Source of the DNA: Pseudooceanicola algae
Lineage (GTDB): Bacteria > Pseudomonadota > Alphaproteobacteria > Rhodobacterales > Rhodobacteraceae
Length of the DNA: 64,000 bases
Assembly: GCF_003590145.2 (NCBI RefSeq)
Contig: NZ_CP060437.1
Location: 124,001 to 188,000 of the forward strand
Direction: 5' to 3'
Under the pieces are notes generated by a model. The model searched no databases, was not told the DNA's origin, and saw only the letters and a program-made list of their open reading frames with translations. Shown here piece by piece: positions 24,742 to 33,620 of the stretch. A program made the translations under genes and the position numbers. Numbering within the stretch: position 1 is the first letter of the stretch; each line of letters starts with the position of its first letter.

Positions 24742-25653
24742 ATGATTTCGGAAACTATCGGCCTGATCGGTTTGGGTGGCATGGGTCAGGGTCTGGCCAA
24801 GAACCTTCTGCTGAACGGAGCCAGGTTGCTGGTGTCGGACCTTGATCCGGCCAAGGTCGCGATTGCAGTCGAGCGCGGCGCGGTGGAATGCGCCAATGCC
24901 GCCGAGATGGCGGCGCAGGTCGATGTGCTGGCGATCTGCGTCACAACCGCCGAGGCCGAGCAATCCATCGTCCTGGGCAAGGGCGGGGCGCTGGCGGCGA
25001 TGCGGCCGGGTTCGGTCCTGCTGGATCACACCACGGTGTCGGCTGAACATGTCGACATCATGCGCGCCGCCTGCGAAGAGGCCGGCATCGATTATGCCGA
25101 GGCGCCGATGACCCGCACCCCTGCCCATGCAGACCGGGGCGAGGTCAACGTGCTTTTCGGTGGCAGCGAGACCCTGCTGGAACGGCTGCGCCCGGTCTTT
25201 GACGCCTATGCGGAAAACATCTTTCACGTCGGGCCGGCGGGTCATGCCATCCGTCTGAAACTGATCCACAACTTCATCTCCTTCGCCAATGTGGCGGCCT
25301 TCTGCGAAGGCTTTGCCCTGGCGGCGAAAGAGGGTTTGGACATGACCAAGGTGATCGGGATCATTTCCGCCGCCGGGGGCAAGTCGGGCATGATGGATCT
25401 GTACGGCGAACTGACCCTGCGCCGTGATTTCACCCCGCATATGTCCCTCGCCAATGCCCAGAAGGACGTGCGCTATTACGCTGAATGGCTGGAGCGCGCG
25501 GGGCTGCCGGGGTTCATGGCGCAATCGGTGCACCAGACCTATGCGCTGGCCTCGATCCTGGGGCACGGCGAAGAGGGCTGCACGGCCGTCATCAAGGCCT
25601 ACGAAGACCTTTCGGGCGTCATCGCACAGCTGCCGGATACCGAATCCGCCTGA
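24742..25653 (+). CDS. NAD(P)-dependent oxidoreductase, HIBADH family (divergent member)
   Basis: A 303-residue beta-hydroxyacid-dehydrogenase-family protein. Dinucleotide motif GLGGMG at 10–15; catalytic Lys173 with Asn177 (LKLIHN). The substrate loop that normally reads D-A-P-V-S-G-G is APMTRTPAHADRG (121–133), so the substrate should differ from 3-hydroxyisobutyrate. It is first in a run with the TRAP transporter genes and is preceded by the GntR operator. It probably oxidises or reduces the solute brought in by that transporter, or a product of it. Confidence 0.87.
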   Translation: MISETIGLIGLGGMGQGLAKNLLLNGARLLVSDLDPAKVAIAVERGAVECANAAEMAAQVDVLAICVTTAEAEQSIVLGKGGALAAMRPGSVLLDHTTVSAEHVDIMRAACEEAGIDYAEAPMTRTPAHADRGEVNVLFGGSETLLERLRPVFDAYAENIFHVGPAGHAIRLKLIHNFISFANVAAFCEGFALAAKEGLDMTKVIGIISAAGGKSGMMDLYGELTLRRDFTPHMSLANAQKDVRYYAEWLERAGLPGFMAQSVHQTYALASILGHGEEGCTAVIKAYEDLSGVIAQLPDTESA

Positions 25654-25738
25654 CCGAAGGCCCAAGATGAGACCCGGCGCGGGACGCCGCCGGTCGGTAC
25701 GACCGCGTCCATATTCTGCATCCAGGGAGGAGACCACG

Positions 25739-26710
25739 ATGCTCACCAAACTTCTCGCGACAGGCGCTGCCGTCGCTCTCATGACCGTCAGCGCCAGCGC
25801 GCAGGACATCACATTGCGGATGGCGCATTTCGCCGCCGATACCCACCCGGCCCAGGCCGCGGCTGAACAATTCGCCGCCAATGTCGCAGAGCGCACCGAT
25901 GGCGCGATTGCGGTCGATCTTTACCCGGCCAACGAACTCGGCTCACCGCCCGAGCAATTGGAACAGACCATCCTCGGCGCGGTCGACATGAACCTGCCGA
26001 CGCAGGGCGGGCTGGACAAGTACGTCAAGGCCTTCGGCACCGTCATGACCCCCTTCGCCTTCGCCAGCTACGACGAAGCGCATGAGGTTCTGGACGGGCC
26101 CTTCATGGAATGGGTCGGCCCGCAGATCGAGGAGGAGGGCCTCGTGATCCTGTCGAACTGGGAATACGGGTTCCGCAACATCACCAACTCCAAGCACCCG
26201 ATCAACACGCCCGCCGATGTGGAAGGCCTGCGCCTGCGCACGCCGCCGGAACTGCAGATCGTCGCTGCGCTCGAAGGGCTGGGGGCCGCAACCACGCAGA
26301 TCGCCTTCCCCGAGCTGCCCAATGCGCTGAACCAGGGTGTCGTGGACGGTCAGGAAAACCCGATCGGCGTGATCTACCACAACAAGCTGAATGACTTTCA
26401 GCAGTACCTGGCGCTGACCCAGCACGTCTACAATTCGATGGTGCATGTCATCAACAAGGACGTCTTCGACGGCCTGACCGAGGAACAGCAGCTGATCCTG
26501 CGCGAAGAAAGCGTCAAGGCCGGCAACATGATGCGCGCCGCCGTCGTGGCCCAGGAAGAAGAAGACATCCAGGCCCTGCAGGACGCGGGCATGGAAGTCA
26601 CCCGCCCCGATCTGGCACCCTTCGTCGCCCTGATGGGTCCGGCCCGCGAACGCGTGGCGGAATACTCCGGCAAGGAGAACATGGAAACCTTCCTCAGCTT
26701 CCTCGACTGA
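25739..26710 (+). CDS. TRAP transporter substrate-binding protein, DctP family
   Basis: A 323-residue periplasmic protein. Residues 1–21 form a signal peptide ending in SASA. The mature part has the DctP pattern (LRMAHFAADTHPAQAAAEQFAANV near the start; RLRTPPELQIVAALEGLGA with the carboxylate-binding arginine near 165–170; VDGQENPIG near 205). GGGAGGAG lies before the ATG at 25739; a longer frame runs through GC-rich leader DNA and is unlikely. It delivers an organic acid to the DctM/DctQ membrane pair downstream. Confidence 0.93.
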   Translation: MLTKLLATGAAVALMTVSASAQDITLRMAHFAADTHPAQAAAEQFAANVAERTDGAIAVDLYPANELGSPPEQLEQTILGAVDMNLPTQGGLDKYVKAFGTVMTPFAFASYDEAHEVLDGPFMEWVGPQIEEEGLVILSNWEYGFRNITNSKHPINTPADVEGLRLRTPPELQIVAALEGLGAATTQIAFPELPNALNQGVVDGQENPIGVIYHNKLNDFQQYLALTQHVYNSMVHVINKDVFDGLTEEQQLILREESVKAGNMMRAAVVAQEEEDIQALQDAGMEVTRPDLAPFVALMGPARERVAEYSGKENMETFLSFLD

Positions 26711-26792
26711 CTTCGAAGCTGACACCTTCCTGATCCCTCAAGGGGGCCGCGCCGGATCATGGCGTGGCCCCACCACCGGAGCCGCATCGCGC

Positions 26793-28079
26793 ATGATAAC
26801 TTTCCTGATCCTCGCCGTCCTCCTGCTGTTCATTGCCCTCGGCCTGCCAATCGCGGTGTCGCTGGGGCTGACGGCGGTCGGCTTCTATGCTTTGCAGGGT
26901 GATTTCCGCATCCTTGCCATGCTGCCACAACGCATGTTCTCGGCGACGACCGGGTTCACGCTGCTGGCCATCCCGTTCTTCATCCTTGCCGGTAACCTGA
27001 TGAATACCGGCGGGATCACCAACCGCATCTTCCGCTTTGCCGATGCCTGTGTTGGCCATATCCGTGGCGGCCTGGGCCAGGTCAACGTGCTGGCCTCACT
27101 GCTGTTTTCCGGCATGTCCGGGGCCGCGGTCGCCGATGCCGCCGGTCTTGGCCAGGTCGAGCTGAAGGCGATGGCCGACAAGGGCTATGACGATGACTTT
27201 TCCGCCGCGATCACGGCGGCCTCTTCGACCATCGGTCCGGTCTTTCCGCCCTCGATCCCCTTTGTCCTCTATTCCTCGATCACCGGCGTGTCGGTGGCCA
27301 AGCTGTTCCTGGCCGGGGTCGTGCCGGGGCTGCTTATGGCGCTGGCGCTGATGGTGGCGGTCTGGATCATGGCGCGCCTGCACAAGATGCCGCACCGCGA
27401 TCATATCGACTGGGGCGCGATCTGGTCGGGATTCCGGGAATCCTTTCTGTCGCTTATGACGCCTGTCATCATCATCTACGGCATCTTCGGTGGCTTTTTC
27501 ACCCCGACCGAAGCCGGCGTCGCGGCGAGCGCCTATGCGTTGTTCCTGTCGATGGTGGTCTACCGCGAGATCAAGCCGCGTGATCTGCCGGCGATCATCT
27601 GGGACACGCTGCAACATACGATCCGCGTCATGTTCGTCATTGCCGCCGCCGGGTTCTTCGGCTGGCTGCTGGTCCACCAGCATGTCCCCAATCAGCTTGT
27701 CGCCTCGATGCTGGGCTTCTCTGAAAACCCGGTGATCATCATGGCCATCGTCGTCGCCGTGCTGCTGGTGCTGGGCATGTTCCTGGAAGGGATCGCGGTT
27801 ATCGTCCTAACCGTGCCGCTGTTCCTGCCGGTCATCACCGGCATCGGCGTCGATCCGATCCAGTTCGGCGTCATCATGATCATGTGCTCGATGGTGGGCC
27901 TTCTGACCCCGCCCGTCGGCATGGTCCTGTTCGCGGTGTCCTCGATTGCCAACCTCAGTGTAGCGCGGCTGTCGCGTGCGCTGGCGCCCTATCTGATCGG
28001 CCTCTGTTTCGTGCTGTTGCTGGTGGTCTGCGTGCCCGCCGTCTCGACATGGCTGCCCGCTCTGGTCCTGGGAGAATGA
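26793..28079 (+). CDS. TRAP transporter large permease, DctM family
   Basis: A 428-residue polytopic membrane protein with about 12 hydrophobic segments. FSGMSGAAVADAAGLG (about 106–121) and the SSTIGPVFPPSIPFVLY region are DctM hallmarks. It drives sodium-coupled import together with DctQ. The gene comes before dctQ, whereas P-Q-M is the more usual order. The ribosome site before ATG 26793 is weak, so translation may depend on the upstream gene. Confidence 0.93.
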   Translation: MITFLILAVLLLFIALGLPIAVSLGLTAVGFYALQGDFRILAMLPQRMFSATTGFTLLAIPFFILAGNLMNTGGITNRIFRFADACVGHIRGGLGQVNVLASLLFSGMSGAAVADAAGLGQVELKAMADKGYDDDFSAAITAASSTIGPVFPPSIPFVLYSSITGVSVAKLFLAGVVPGLLMALALMVAVWIMARLHKMPHRDHIDWGAIWSGFRESFLSLMTPVIIIYGIFGGFFTPTEAGVAASAYALFLSMVVYREIKPRDLPAIIWDTLQHTIRVMFVIAAAGFFGWLLVHQHVPNQLVASMLGFSENPVIIMAIVVAVLLVLGMFLEGIAVIVLTVPLFLPVITGIGVDPIQFGVIMIMCSMVGLLTPPVGMVLFAVSSIANLSVARLSRALAPYLIGLCFVLLLVVCVPAVSTWLPALVLGE

Positions 28080-28081
28080 CG

Positions 28082-28570
28082 ATGCTGAGCAAACTCGAAT
28101 ACCGCTTTGGCCAGGTCCTGCGGGCGGTGCCGATCTTCTGCCTGTCGGCCCTTTTCGTGCTGCTGTTCATCAACGTGGTGGCGCGCAGCTTCAGCCTGGC
28201 CAGTTTCCCCTGGTTCGACGAAGTGGTGCAGGGCCTCTTTGCCTGGATGGTCTTCGCCGGTGCCGCCGCACTGTGGCGGGACAAGGACCACTTTCAGGTC
28301 GACTGGCTGTCTGTCGCCCTGAACCCGGTGGGTCGCCGCCTGTTGCTGATCCTCATCGCCTTGCTGTCGATCTGCTTCCTGATGGCGATGACCTGGTACG
28401 GGCTCAGCCTGACGCGCAGCGCGCGGGCCATGACGCCGATCCTGCAGCTTCCGACATCGCTGTTCTACGCCGCCATCCCGATCTCCGGCGCCATCATGCT
28501 GGCCTATTCCCTGGCCGAGCTGGTGTGCCTGGTGCTTCCCCAAAAACCACAGCAGGAGCTGACCACATGA
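28082..28570 (+). CDS. TRAP transporter small permease, DctQ family
   Basis: A 162-residue membrane protein with four predicted helices (about 13–32, 46–64, 87–107 and 128–150). NVVARSF, then FDEVVQGLFAWMVFAGAAALWRDKDH-type sequence, is typical of DctQ. ATG 28082 is chosen because GGGAG lies seven bases upstream; an ATG at 28076, overlapping the dctM stop, is too close to that site. It partners DctM. Confidence 0.9.
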   Translation: MLSKLEYRFGQVLRAVPIFCLSALFVLLFINVVARSFSLASFPWFDEVVQGLFAWMVFAGAAALWRDKDHFQVDWLSVALNPVGRRLLLILIALLSICFLMAMTWYGLSLTRSARAMTPILQLPTSLFYAAIPISGAIMLAYSLAELVCLVLPQKPQQELTT

Positions 28571-28896
28571 TCTTTGACCACCGCACCTATACCTGCCGCC
28601 CCGGCACCATCAAGAAGCACATGAAGCTGTACGCAGACCACGGCTGGAAGACCCAGTCGTTCCACCTGGGCGCGCCGGTGCTGTACGGCGCGGTCGAGAC
28701 CGGGGATGTCAATTCCTACGTCCATGTCTGGTGCTACGAGTCCGCCCAGGATCGCGCCGAAAAGCGCGCTGCCCTGGCCGCGGATCCGGAATGGCAGGCC
28801 TATCTGAAGATCAGCGCCGATGCGGGTTTCCTGGTGGCACAGGTCAACACGATCCTGACCCCGGCCAGCTTCTTCACGCTGCCCGGCGCGGCCTGA
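28567..28896 (+). CDS. NIPSNAP-family protein
   Basis: A 109-residue dimeric alpha+beta-barrel protein. DHRTYTCRPGTIKKHMKLY at the start and the HVWCYES-DRAEKRAALAADPEWQAYL region match the NIPSNAP family, whose bacterial members have no established biochemical role. Its start overlaps the dctQ stop by ATGA, so it is translated with the TRAP transporter, and a strong terminator follows. In catabolic clusters such proteins may assist an enzyme or bind a small hydrophobic molecule; this is inference only. Confidence 0.85.
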   Translation: MIFDHRTYTCRPGTIKKHMKLYADHGWKTQSFHLGAPVLYGAVETGDVNSYVHVWCYESAQDRAEKRAALAADPEWQAYLKISADAGFLVAQVNTILTPASFFTLPGAA

Positions 28897-28916
28897 TCCC
28901 GACCCGCGATGACAAG

Positions 28917-28948
28917 AGGCGCAGAGGGTTTGCCTTCTGCGCCTTTTT
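28917..28948 (+). terminator. Rho-independent terminator of the HIBADH/TRAP operon
   Basis: A 9-bp stem (AGGCGCAGA at 28917–28925 with TCTGCGCCT at 28936–28944) followed by a run of five T, 20 bases after the NIPSNAP stop. Confidence 0.88.
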
Positions 28949-29128
28949 GCATGCCGCCGGGCAACCCTGCTCTCCAATCGCCGGGCAAACACGGTCCGGC
29001 GGGCGCAGGTTCCGCCAAGCGTTTGACGATCCCCTGGATTGCCGCCAGAAAACGCTTGAATGCCGGGCCTTACTGTCCGGCGATTGAAAGCGGTGCTGCC
29101 AATGCGCCGGTCAACGGGGCAAAAGATC

Positions 29129-31120
29129 ATGTGTGCAAATCAGCTGAACGATATCCGGGAATGGCCCTGCGAAGACATCCCCATGCGCGACGGCTGCCAC
29201 CTGTCGGCGCGCATCTGGCGGCCCGTCAGTGACGAAAAGACCTCCGCGATCCTTGAATTGCTGCCCTATCGCAAGCGCGACGGCACCGAGGCGCGGGACG
29301 AGACGACGCACAGCGTTTTCGCCGCCCATGGCTACGCCTGCCTGCGGGTCGATCTGCGCGGCTGCGGTGAATCCGGCGGCCTGTTCGACGATGAATATTC
29401 CGAACAGGAGCTTTGCGACATCGAGGACGTGATCGCCTGGGTCGCGGCGCAGGCGTGGTGCACGGGCGCGGTGGGGATCATGGGGATCTCCTGGGGCGGG
29501 TTCAACGGCCTGCAGGTCGCGGCGCGCCGGCCCCCGGCCCTGAAAGCGGTCATCACCCAAAGCTCGACCGTCGACCGTTTCGCCGATGACATCCATTACA
29601 AGGGCGGCTGCCAGCTGGCCGAGAACCTCGGCTGGGCAAGCTCGGTCATGTCGTGGTTTTCCCTGCCCCCCGATCCGGCACAATCGGGCGCGGCCTGGCG
29701 CGAGATCTGGCAGGACCGTCTGGAAAACATCCCCTTCCTTGCCGCCGAATGGACCCGCCACCAGCAACGTGATGCCTATTGGCGCCACGGTTCCGTCTGC
29801 GAAGATTTCTCGCAGATCGAGGCGTCAGTCCTGTCCATCGGCGGCTGGCACGACGGCTACCGCAACACGCCTGCGCGCCTGCTGGAAGGGGGCACCAGCG
29901 GTGTCGTCAAGGCCATCGTCGGACCGTGGAACCACAAGTACCCGCATATGGCCGCGCCGGGCCCGCGCATCGATTTTCTGGGCGAGGCGCTGCGCTGGTG
30001 GGACCACTGGCTGAAAGGGGCGGAGACGGGTGTCGAGGACGATCCGGCCTACCGGGCCTATGTCATGGACGGGATCGCACCGGCCCGCGACTACGCAAGC
30101 CGACCCGGCAAATGGCTGGCCCTGCCGGATTGGCCCTGCCCGCAGGTGCAGCCACAACCCCTTGTGCTGGGTCGAGGCACCCTGGGTCAGGGCCCGATGC
30201 GGGACGAGGTGCCGGTCAGGACGGATGCGCTTTGCGGCGCGGCCTGCGGCAAGTATTTTCCCTATGGGTTCGGGGCGATCGAACTGCCCGGCGATCAGCA
30301 GGGCGATGACGCGCGGTCGACCTGCTTCGACGGCGCGCCGTTGCAGGCACCGCTGACGATCCTCGGCGCGCCGGAACTGCATCTGCGGCTGGCCAGTGAT
30401 CAGGCCTATGGCCAGCTTGTCGCGCGGCTGTGCGATGTCGCGCCCGACGGGCAATCGACGCTGATCTCTCTGGGTATGCTGGATCTGCGGTTCCGGGATG
30501 GTTTCGGCGCGGCGCAGGCCCTGACGCCCGGGCAGGCCGTGGATGCGGTGGTGACGCTGGATCAGGCCGCCTACAAGGTCCCCCCCGGGCACAGGCTGCG
30601 GTTGGCGCTCTCACCGTCCTATTGGCCCTTCATCTGGCCCGCACAGGGGCAGGTCACCCTGAGTGTTGCGGCGGGTCATCTGGCCATTCCGCAACTGTCC
30701 GAGGCCGCCGATGTCGCGCCTTGGCAGTTCGCCGAACCGGCCCCGCTGCCGCCGTCTCCCTTGCTGGAGCACCGGCCAGAGGCGGAGGATGTCGAGCGCT
30801 TTGAAAGCGATGGCTGGGTGGTGCAACGCATCCGATCCGACTTCGGCGCCTACGAGAACTCCGGCCACGGCTTGGTCCACGATTGCACCCTTGAGGAAAC
30901 ATGGTCGATCAGGCCCACAGACGTCGCCCGCGCCCGCGCGGAGATCACCTGGGACAGGACCATGCGTCGCGATGATTTCGAGGTATCGACCCGCGTCACG
31001 GCGGTCTTCGAGACGGATCAGCAGGCGTTCCGCCTTTCAACCCGGCTGGAGGCTTTCGAGGGCAGCTCGCGGATTTTCCTGCGTGATTTTCAGGACAGCG
31101 TTCCGCGCGACCTGGATTGA
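29129..31120 (+). CDS. CocE/NonD-family serine hydrolase, copy 2
   Basis: A 663-residue alpha/beta hydrolase with a C-terminal jelly-roll domain. Probable triad Ser121 (GISWGGF), Asp242 (GGWHDGY) and His269 (GPWNHKYPH). It is a clear paralogue of 16836–18833: same length, shared YRKRDGT, DRFADDIHYKGG, KHGSVCEDF-like and WWDHWLK stretches. ATG 29129 is preferred (GGGG upstream); ATG 29102 would add nine residues. It follows the TRAP operon after a terminator, so it has its own promoter in 28949–29128. It has no export signal and is probably cytoplasmic, handling an amide, ester or Xaa-Pro substrate. Confidence 0.87.
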   Translation: MCANQLNDIREWPCEDIPMRDGCHLSARIWRPVSDEKTSAILELLPYRKRDGTEARDETTHSVFAAHGYACLRVDLRGCGESGGLFDDEYSEQELCDIEDVIAWVAAQAWCTGAVGIMGISWGGFNGLQVAARRPPALKAVITQSSTVDRFADDIHYKGGCQLAENLGWASSVMSWFSLPPDPAQSGAAWREIWQDRLENIPFLAAEWTRHQQRDAYWRHGSVCEDFSQIEASVLSIGGWHDGYRNTPARLLEGGTSGVVKAIVGPWNHKYPHMAAPGPRIDFLGEALRWWDHWLKGAETGVEDDPAYRAYVMDGIAPARDYASRPGKWLALPDWPCPQVQPQPLVLGRGTLGQGPMRDEVPVRTDALCGAACGKYFPYGFGAIELPGDQQGDDARSTCFDGAPLQAPLTILGAPELHLRLASDQAYGQLVARLCDVAPDGQSTLISLGMLDLRFRDGFGAAQALTPGQAVDAVVTLDQAAYKVPPGHRLRLALSPSYWPFIWPAQGQVTLSVAAGHLAIPQLSEAADVAPWQFAEPAPLPPSPLLEHRPEAEDVERFESDGWVVQRIRSDFGAYENSGHGLVHDCTLEETWSIRPTDVARARAEITWDRTMRRDDFEVSTRVTAVFETDQQAFRLSTRLEAFEGSSRIFLRDFQDSVPRDLD

Positions 31121-31298
31121 CCCGAGGAAAGGCCGTCAAAGCGACATGCCTTCTGGCGCCGCGACATATCTTCGCCTAACATTTGGGCGTTCATGTGTCG
31201 TGGTGGCCACGGAATACCAGCGCCAGAATTATACGGTTGAATAGTTAGGGGTGTTTCCGTCATCTTCCTGTCTTGAAGCGAAACGAAGGGTCCTGTCG

Positions 31299-32051
31299 AT
31301 GTCCGAAGCGATCCGCGTGGAAAGTCTGTTCAAGAGCTTTGGAGACTTCGAAGTTCTCAAAGGTGTCTCTCTGCGCGCACAAAAGGGTGATGTTGTTGCA
31401 ATCGTTGGCGGTTCGGGTTCGGGCAAGTCGACGATGCTGCGCTGCATCAACTATCTGGAGACGCCGACCGCCGGCAAGATCGTCATCGACGGCGAAGAGA
31501 TCCGGCGGCGGGATGACGGCAGCCCGGCCGACCGCAAGCAGATCGAACGCATCCGCACACGGCTGGCCATGGTCTTTCAGCAGTTCAACCTGTGGACCCA
31601 CCGGACATTGCTGGAAAACATCATCGAAGTGCCGGTGCATGTCCTGAAGACGCCAAAGGCCGAAGCCATCGCGCGGGCCCATGAACTGCTGGAACGCGTC
31701 GGTCTGGGCGACAAGGCGGATGCCTTTCCTGCCTACCTGTCGGGCGGTCAGCAACAGCGGGCGGCCATCGCGCGTGCCCTTGCGGTAAACCCCCAGGCGA
31801 TGCTGTTCGACGAGCCGACCTCGGCGCTGGATCCCGAATTGGTGGGCGAGGTCCTGGGCGTGATCCGCGACCTGGCTGCCGAAGGGCGCACCATGCTGCT
31901 GGTCACCCACGAAATGAAATTCGCCCGCGAGGTCGCCAGCCACGTGGTCTATCTTTACCAGGGCCGGATAGAAGAGCAGGGCCCGCCTGCCGAGGTCTTC
32001 GGCAACCCGCAGTCCGACCGCCTGAAGCAGTTCCTGAGCTCGGTGGGCTGA
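31299..32051 (+). CDS. Polar amino-acid ABC transporter ATPase (HisP/GlnQ type)
   Basis: A 250-residue nucleotide-binding protein. Walker A GGSGSGKST at 37–45, Q-loop FQQFNLW near 88, signature LSGGQQQR, Walker B MLFDEPTSALDPE, switch histidine in LLVTHEM. FNLWTHRTLLENI is the pattern of the polar amino-acid uptake family. AAGGG precedes ATG 31299. First gene of a four-gene importer operon. The 178-base gap upstream contains AT-rich stretches suitable for a promoter but no convincing boxes. Confidence 0.92.
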   Translation: MSEAIRVESLFKSFGDFEVLKGVSLRAQKGDVVAIVGGSGSGKSTMLRCINYLETPTAGKIVIDGEEIRRRDDGSPADRKQIERIRTRLAMVFQQFNLWTHRTLLENIIEVPVHVLKTPKAEAIARAHELLERVGLGDKADAFPAYLSGGQQQRAAIARALAVNPQAMLFDEPTSALDPELVGEVLGVIRDLAAEGRTMLLVTHEMKFAREVASHVVYLYQGRIEEQGPPAEVFGNPQSDRLKQFLSSVG

Positions 32052-32103
32052 TCCCAGATACCGCCAAACAACAATGACCAAGACCCCCAACACGGAGAAA
32101 AAC

Positions 32104-32856
32104 ATGAAACCGATCAAGTCCCTTAGCGTGGTCGCTCTGACCCTGATGGCCGGCACGGCCGTCGCGGATCCCGTCAAGATCGGCGTTGCGGCCGAACCCT
32201 ATCCGCCGTTCTCGTCGCCGGATTCCTCGGGCAACTGGGTTGGCTGGGAAATCGAGATGATCGATGCCGTTTGCGCCGCGGCCGAACTGGAATGCGTGAT
32301 CACTCCGGTGGCCTGGGACGGCATCATCCCGTCGCTGAACAGCAAGCAGATCGATGCGATCATGGCCTCCATGTCGATCACCGAAGACCGCATGAAGACC
32401 ATCGATTTCAGCGATCCCTACTACAACACCCCGACCGTGATCGTCGCGGATTCCTCGATGGACATCGAACCGACGCCGGAATCTCTTTCGGGCAAGATCC
32501 TCGGCGTTCAGGCCTCGACCGTGCACCAGGCCTATGCGCAGAAGTATTTCACCGATGCCGAAATCCGCGTCTACCAGACCCAGGATGAAGCCAACCAGGA
32601 CCTGATTTCCGGCCGTATCGACGCGACCCAGGCGGATGCCATGGCGATGGCCGATTTCGTCGAAGGCTCCGGCTGCTGCGAGATCAAGGGCTCGGTGATG
32701 GACGACCCGGCGATCCTTGGCCTGGGTGTCGGTGCCGGCGTGCGCAAGGGGGAACCCGAGCTTCTTGAGGCTCTGAACATGGGCGTCGCGGCCGTCATCG
32801 CTGATGGCACGCGCACGAAGATCACGATCGAATACTTCGGAGAAGATATTTTCTGA
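32104..32856 (+). CDS. Amino-acid ABC transporter substrate-binding protein (family 3)
   Basis: A 250-residue periplasmic protein. Signal peptide 1–21 (cleavage after GTAVA). The mature protein opens VKIGVAAEPYPPFSSPD and has the ligand-contact segment NSKQIDAIMASMSITEDRMKTIDFSDPYY, the common signature of lysine/arginine/ornithine- and histidine-type binding proteins. Two adjacent cysteines (GSGCCEIKG) near 200 may form a disulfide. Ligand within the polar amino acids is not determined; opines or basic amino acids are plausible. Confidence 0.92.
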   Translation: MKPIKSLSVVALTLMAGTAVADPVKIGVAAEPYPPFSSPDSSGNWVGWEIEMIDAVCAAAELECVITPVAWDGIIPSLNSKQIDAIMASMSITEDRMKTIDFSDPYYNTPTVIVADSSMDIEPTPESLSGKILGVQASTVHQAYAQKYFTDAEIRVYQTQDEANQDLISGRIDATQADAMAMADFVEGSGCCEIKGSVMDDPAILGLGVGAGVRKGEPELLEALNMGVAAVIADGTRTKITIEYFGEDIF

Positions 32857-32867
32857 GGTAGCGATAC

Positions 32868-33620
32868 GTGACCGAACTTCTTGACGCACTGGGCCTGTCG
32901 CAAGCCGCAGAGCTGCTGTCGCTGTCGCCTCCGGGCTGGGGACGCAACCTTCTGACGGGATTGTCGAAATCCTTGCAGATTGCGCTTGGCGCCTTTGTCC
33001 TTGGCCTGGTGATCGGGTTGTTCGGTGCCTATGGCAAGCTTTACGGCGGGAAGGTCATCCGTGACCTTCTTGCCATCTACACAACGGTGATCAGGGCCGT
33101 TCCCGAACTGGTCCTGATCCTTATCCTTTACTATGTCGGCACCGATATCGTGAACCGCGTCTCGGAATCCCTGGGCGGTGGTGTGGTGGAAATCAGCGGT
33201 GTCGCGGCGGGCATCTGGGTGCTGGGTGTCGTACAGGGCGCCTATTCGACCGAGGTCCTGCGCGGGGCTATTCAGGCCGTACCCACGGGGCAACTGGAAG
33301 CGGCGCGCGCCTTCGGCATGCCCGCCCTGACCACTATCCGCCGTATCACGATCCCCGCGATGATGGCCTTTGCGGTGCCCGGTCTGGCCAACCTCTGGCT
33401 GATCGCCACCAAGGACACCGCGCTATTGGCCGTGGTCGGGTTCAACGAATTGACGCTTGAAACCCGGCAGGCGGCCAGCAGCACACGGGCTTATTTCACC
33501 TTCTTCATCGCCGCGGGGGTGCTGTACCTTGCCGTAACGCTTCTGTCCGGTGTGCTTTTCACACGGCTTGAAAAATGGGCGCGGCGTGGGCGGCCGTCCC
33601 TGAAAGAGGGCACGCAATGA
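32868..33620 (+). CDS. Amino-acid ABC transporter permease 1 (HisQ-like)
   Basis: A 250-residue membrane permease starting with GTG (32868–32870), preceded by GAGG. Five or so hydrophobic segments; the docking loop GQLEAARAFGMPALTTIRRI lies near 142–161. The operon order ATPase, binding protein, HisQ-like, HisM-like matches PAAT importers. It overlaps the next permease gene by four bases. Confidence 0.9.
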   Translation: MTELLDALGLSQAAELLSLSPPGWGRNLLTGLSKSLQIALGAFVLGLVIGLFGAYGKLYGGKVIRDLLAIYTTVIRAVPELVLILILYYVGTDIVNRVSESLGGGVVEISGVAAGIWVLGVVQGAYSTEVLRGAIQAVPTGQLEAARAFGMPALTTIRRITIPAMMAFAVPGLANLWLIATKDTALLAVVGFNELTLETRQAASSTRAYFTFFIAAGVLYLAVTLLSGVLFTRLEKWARRGRPSLKEGTQ

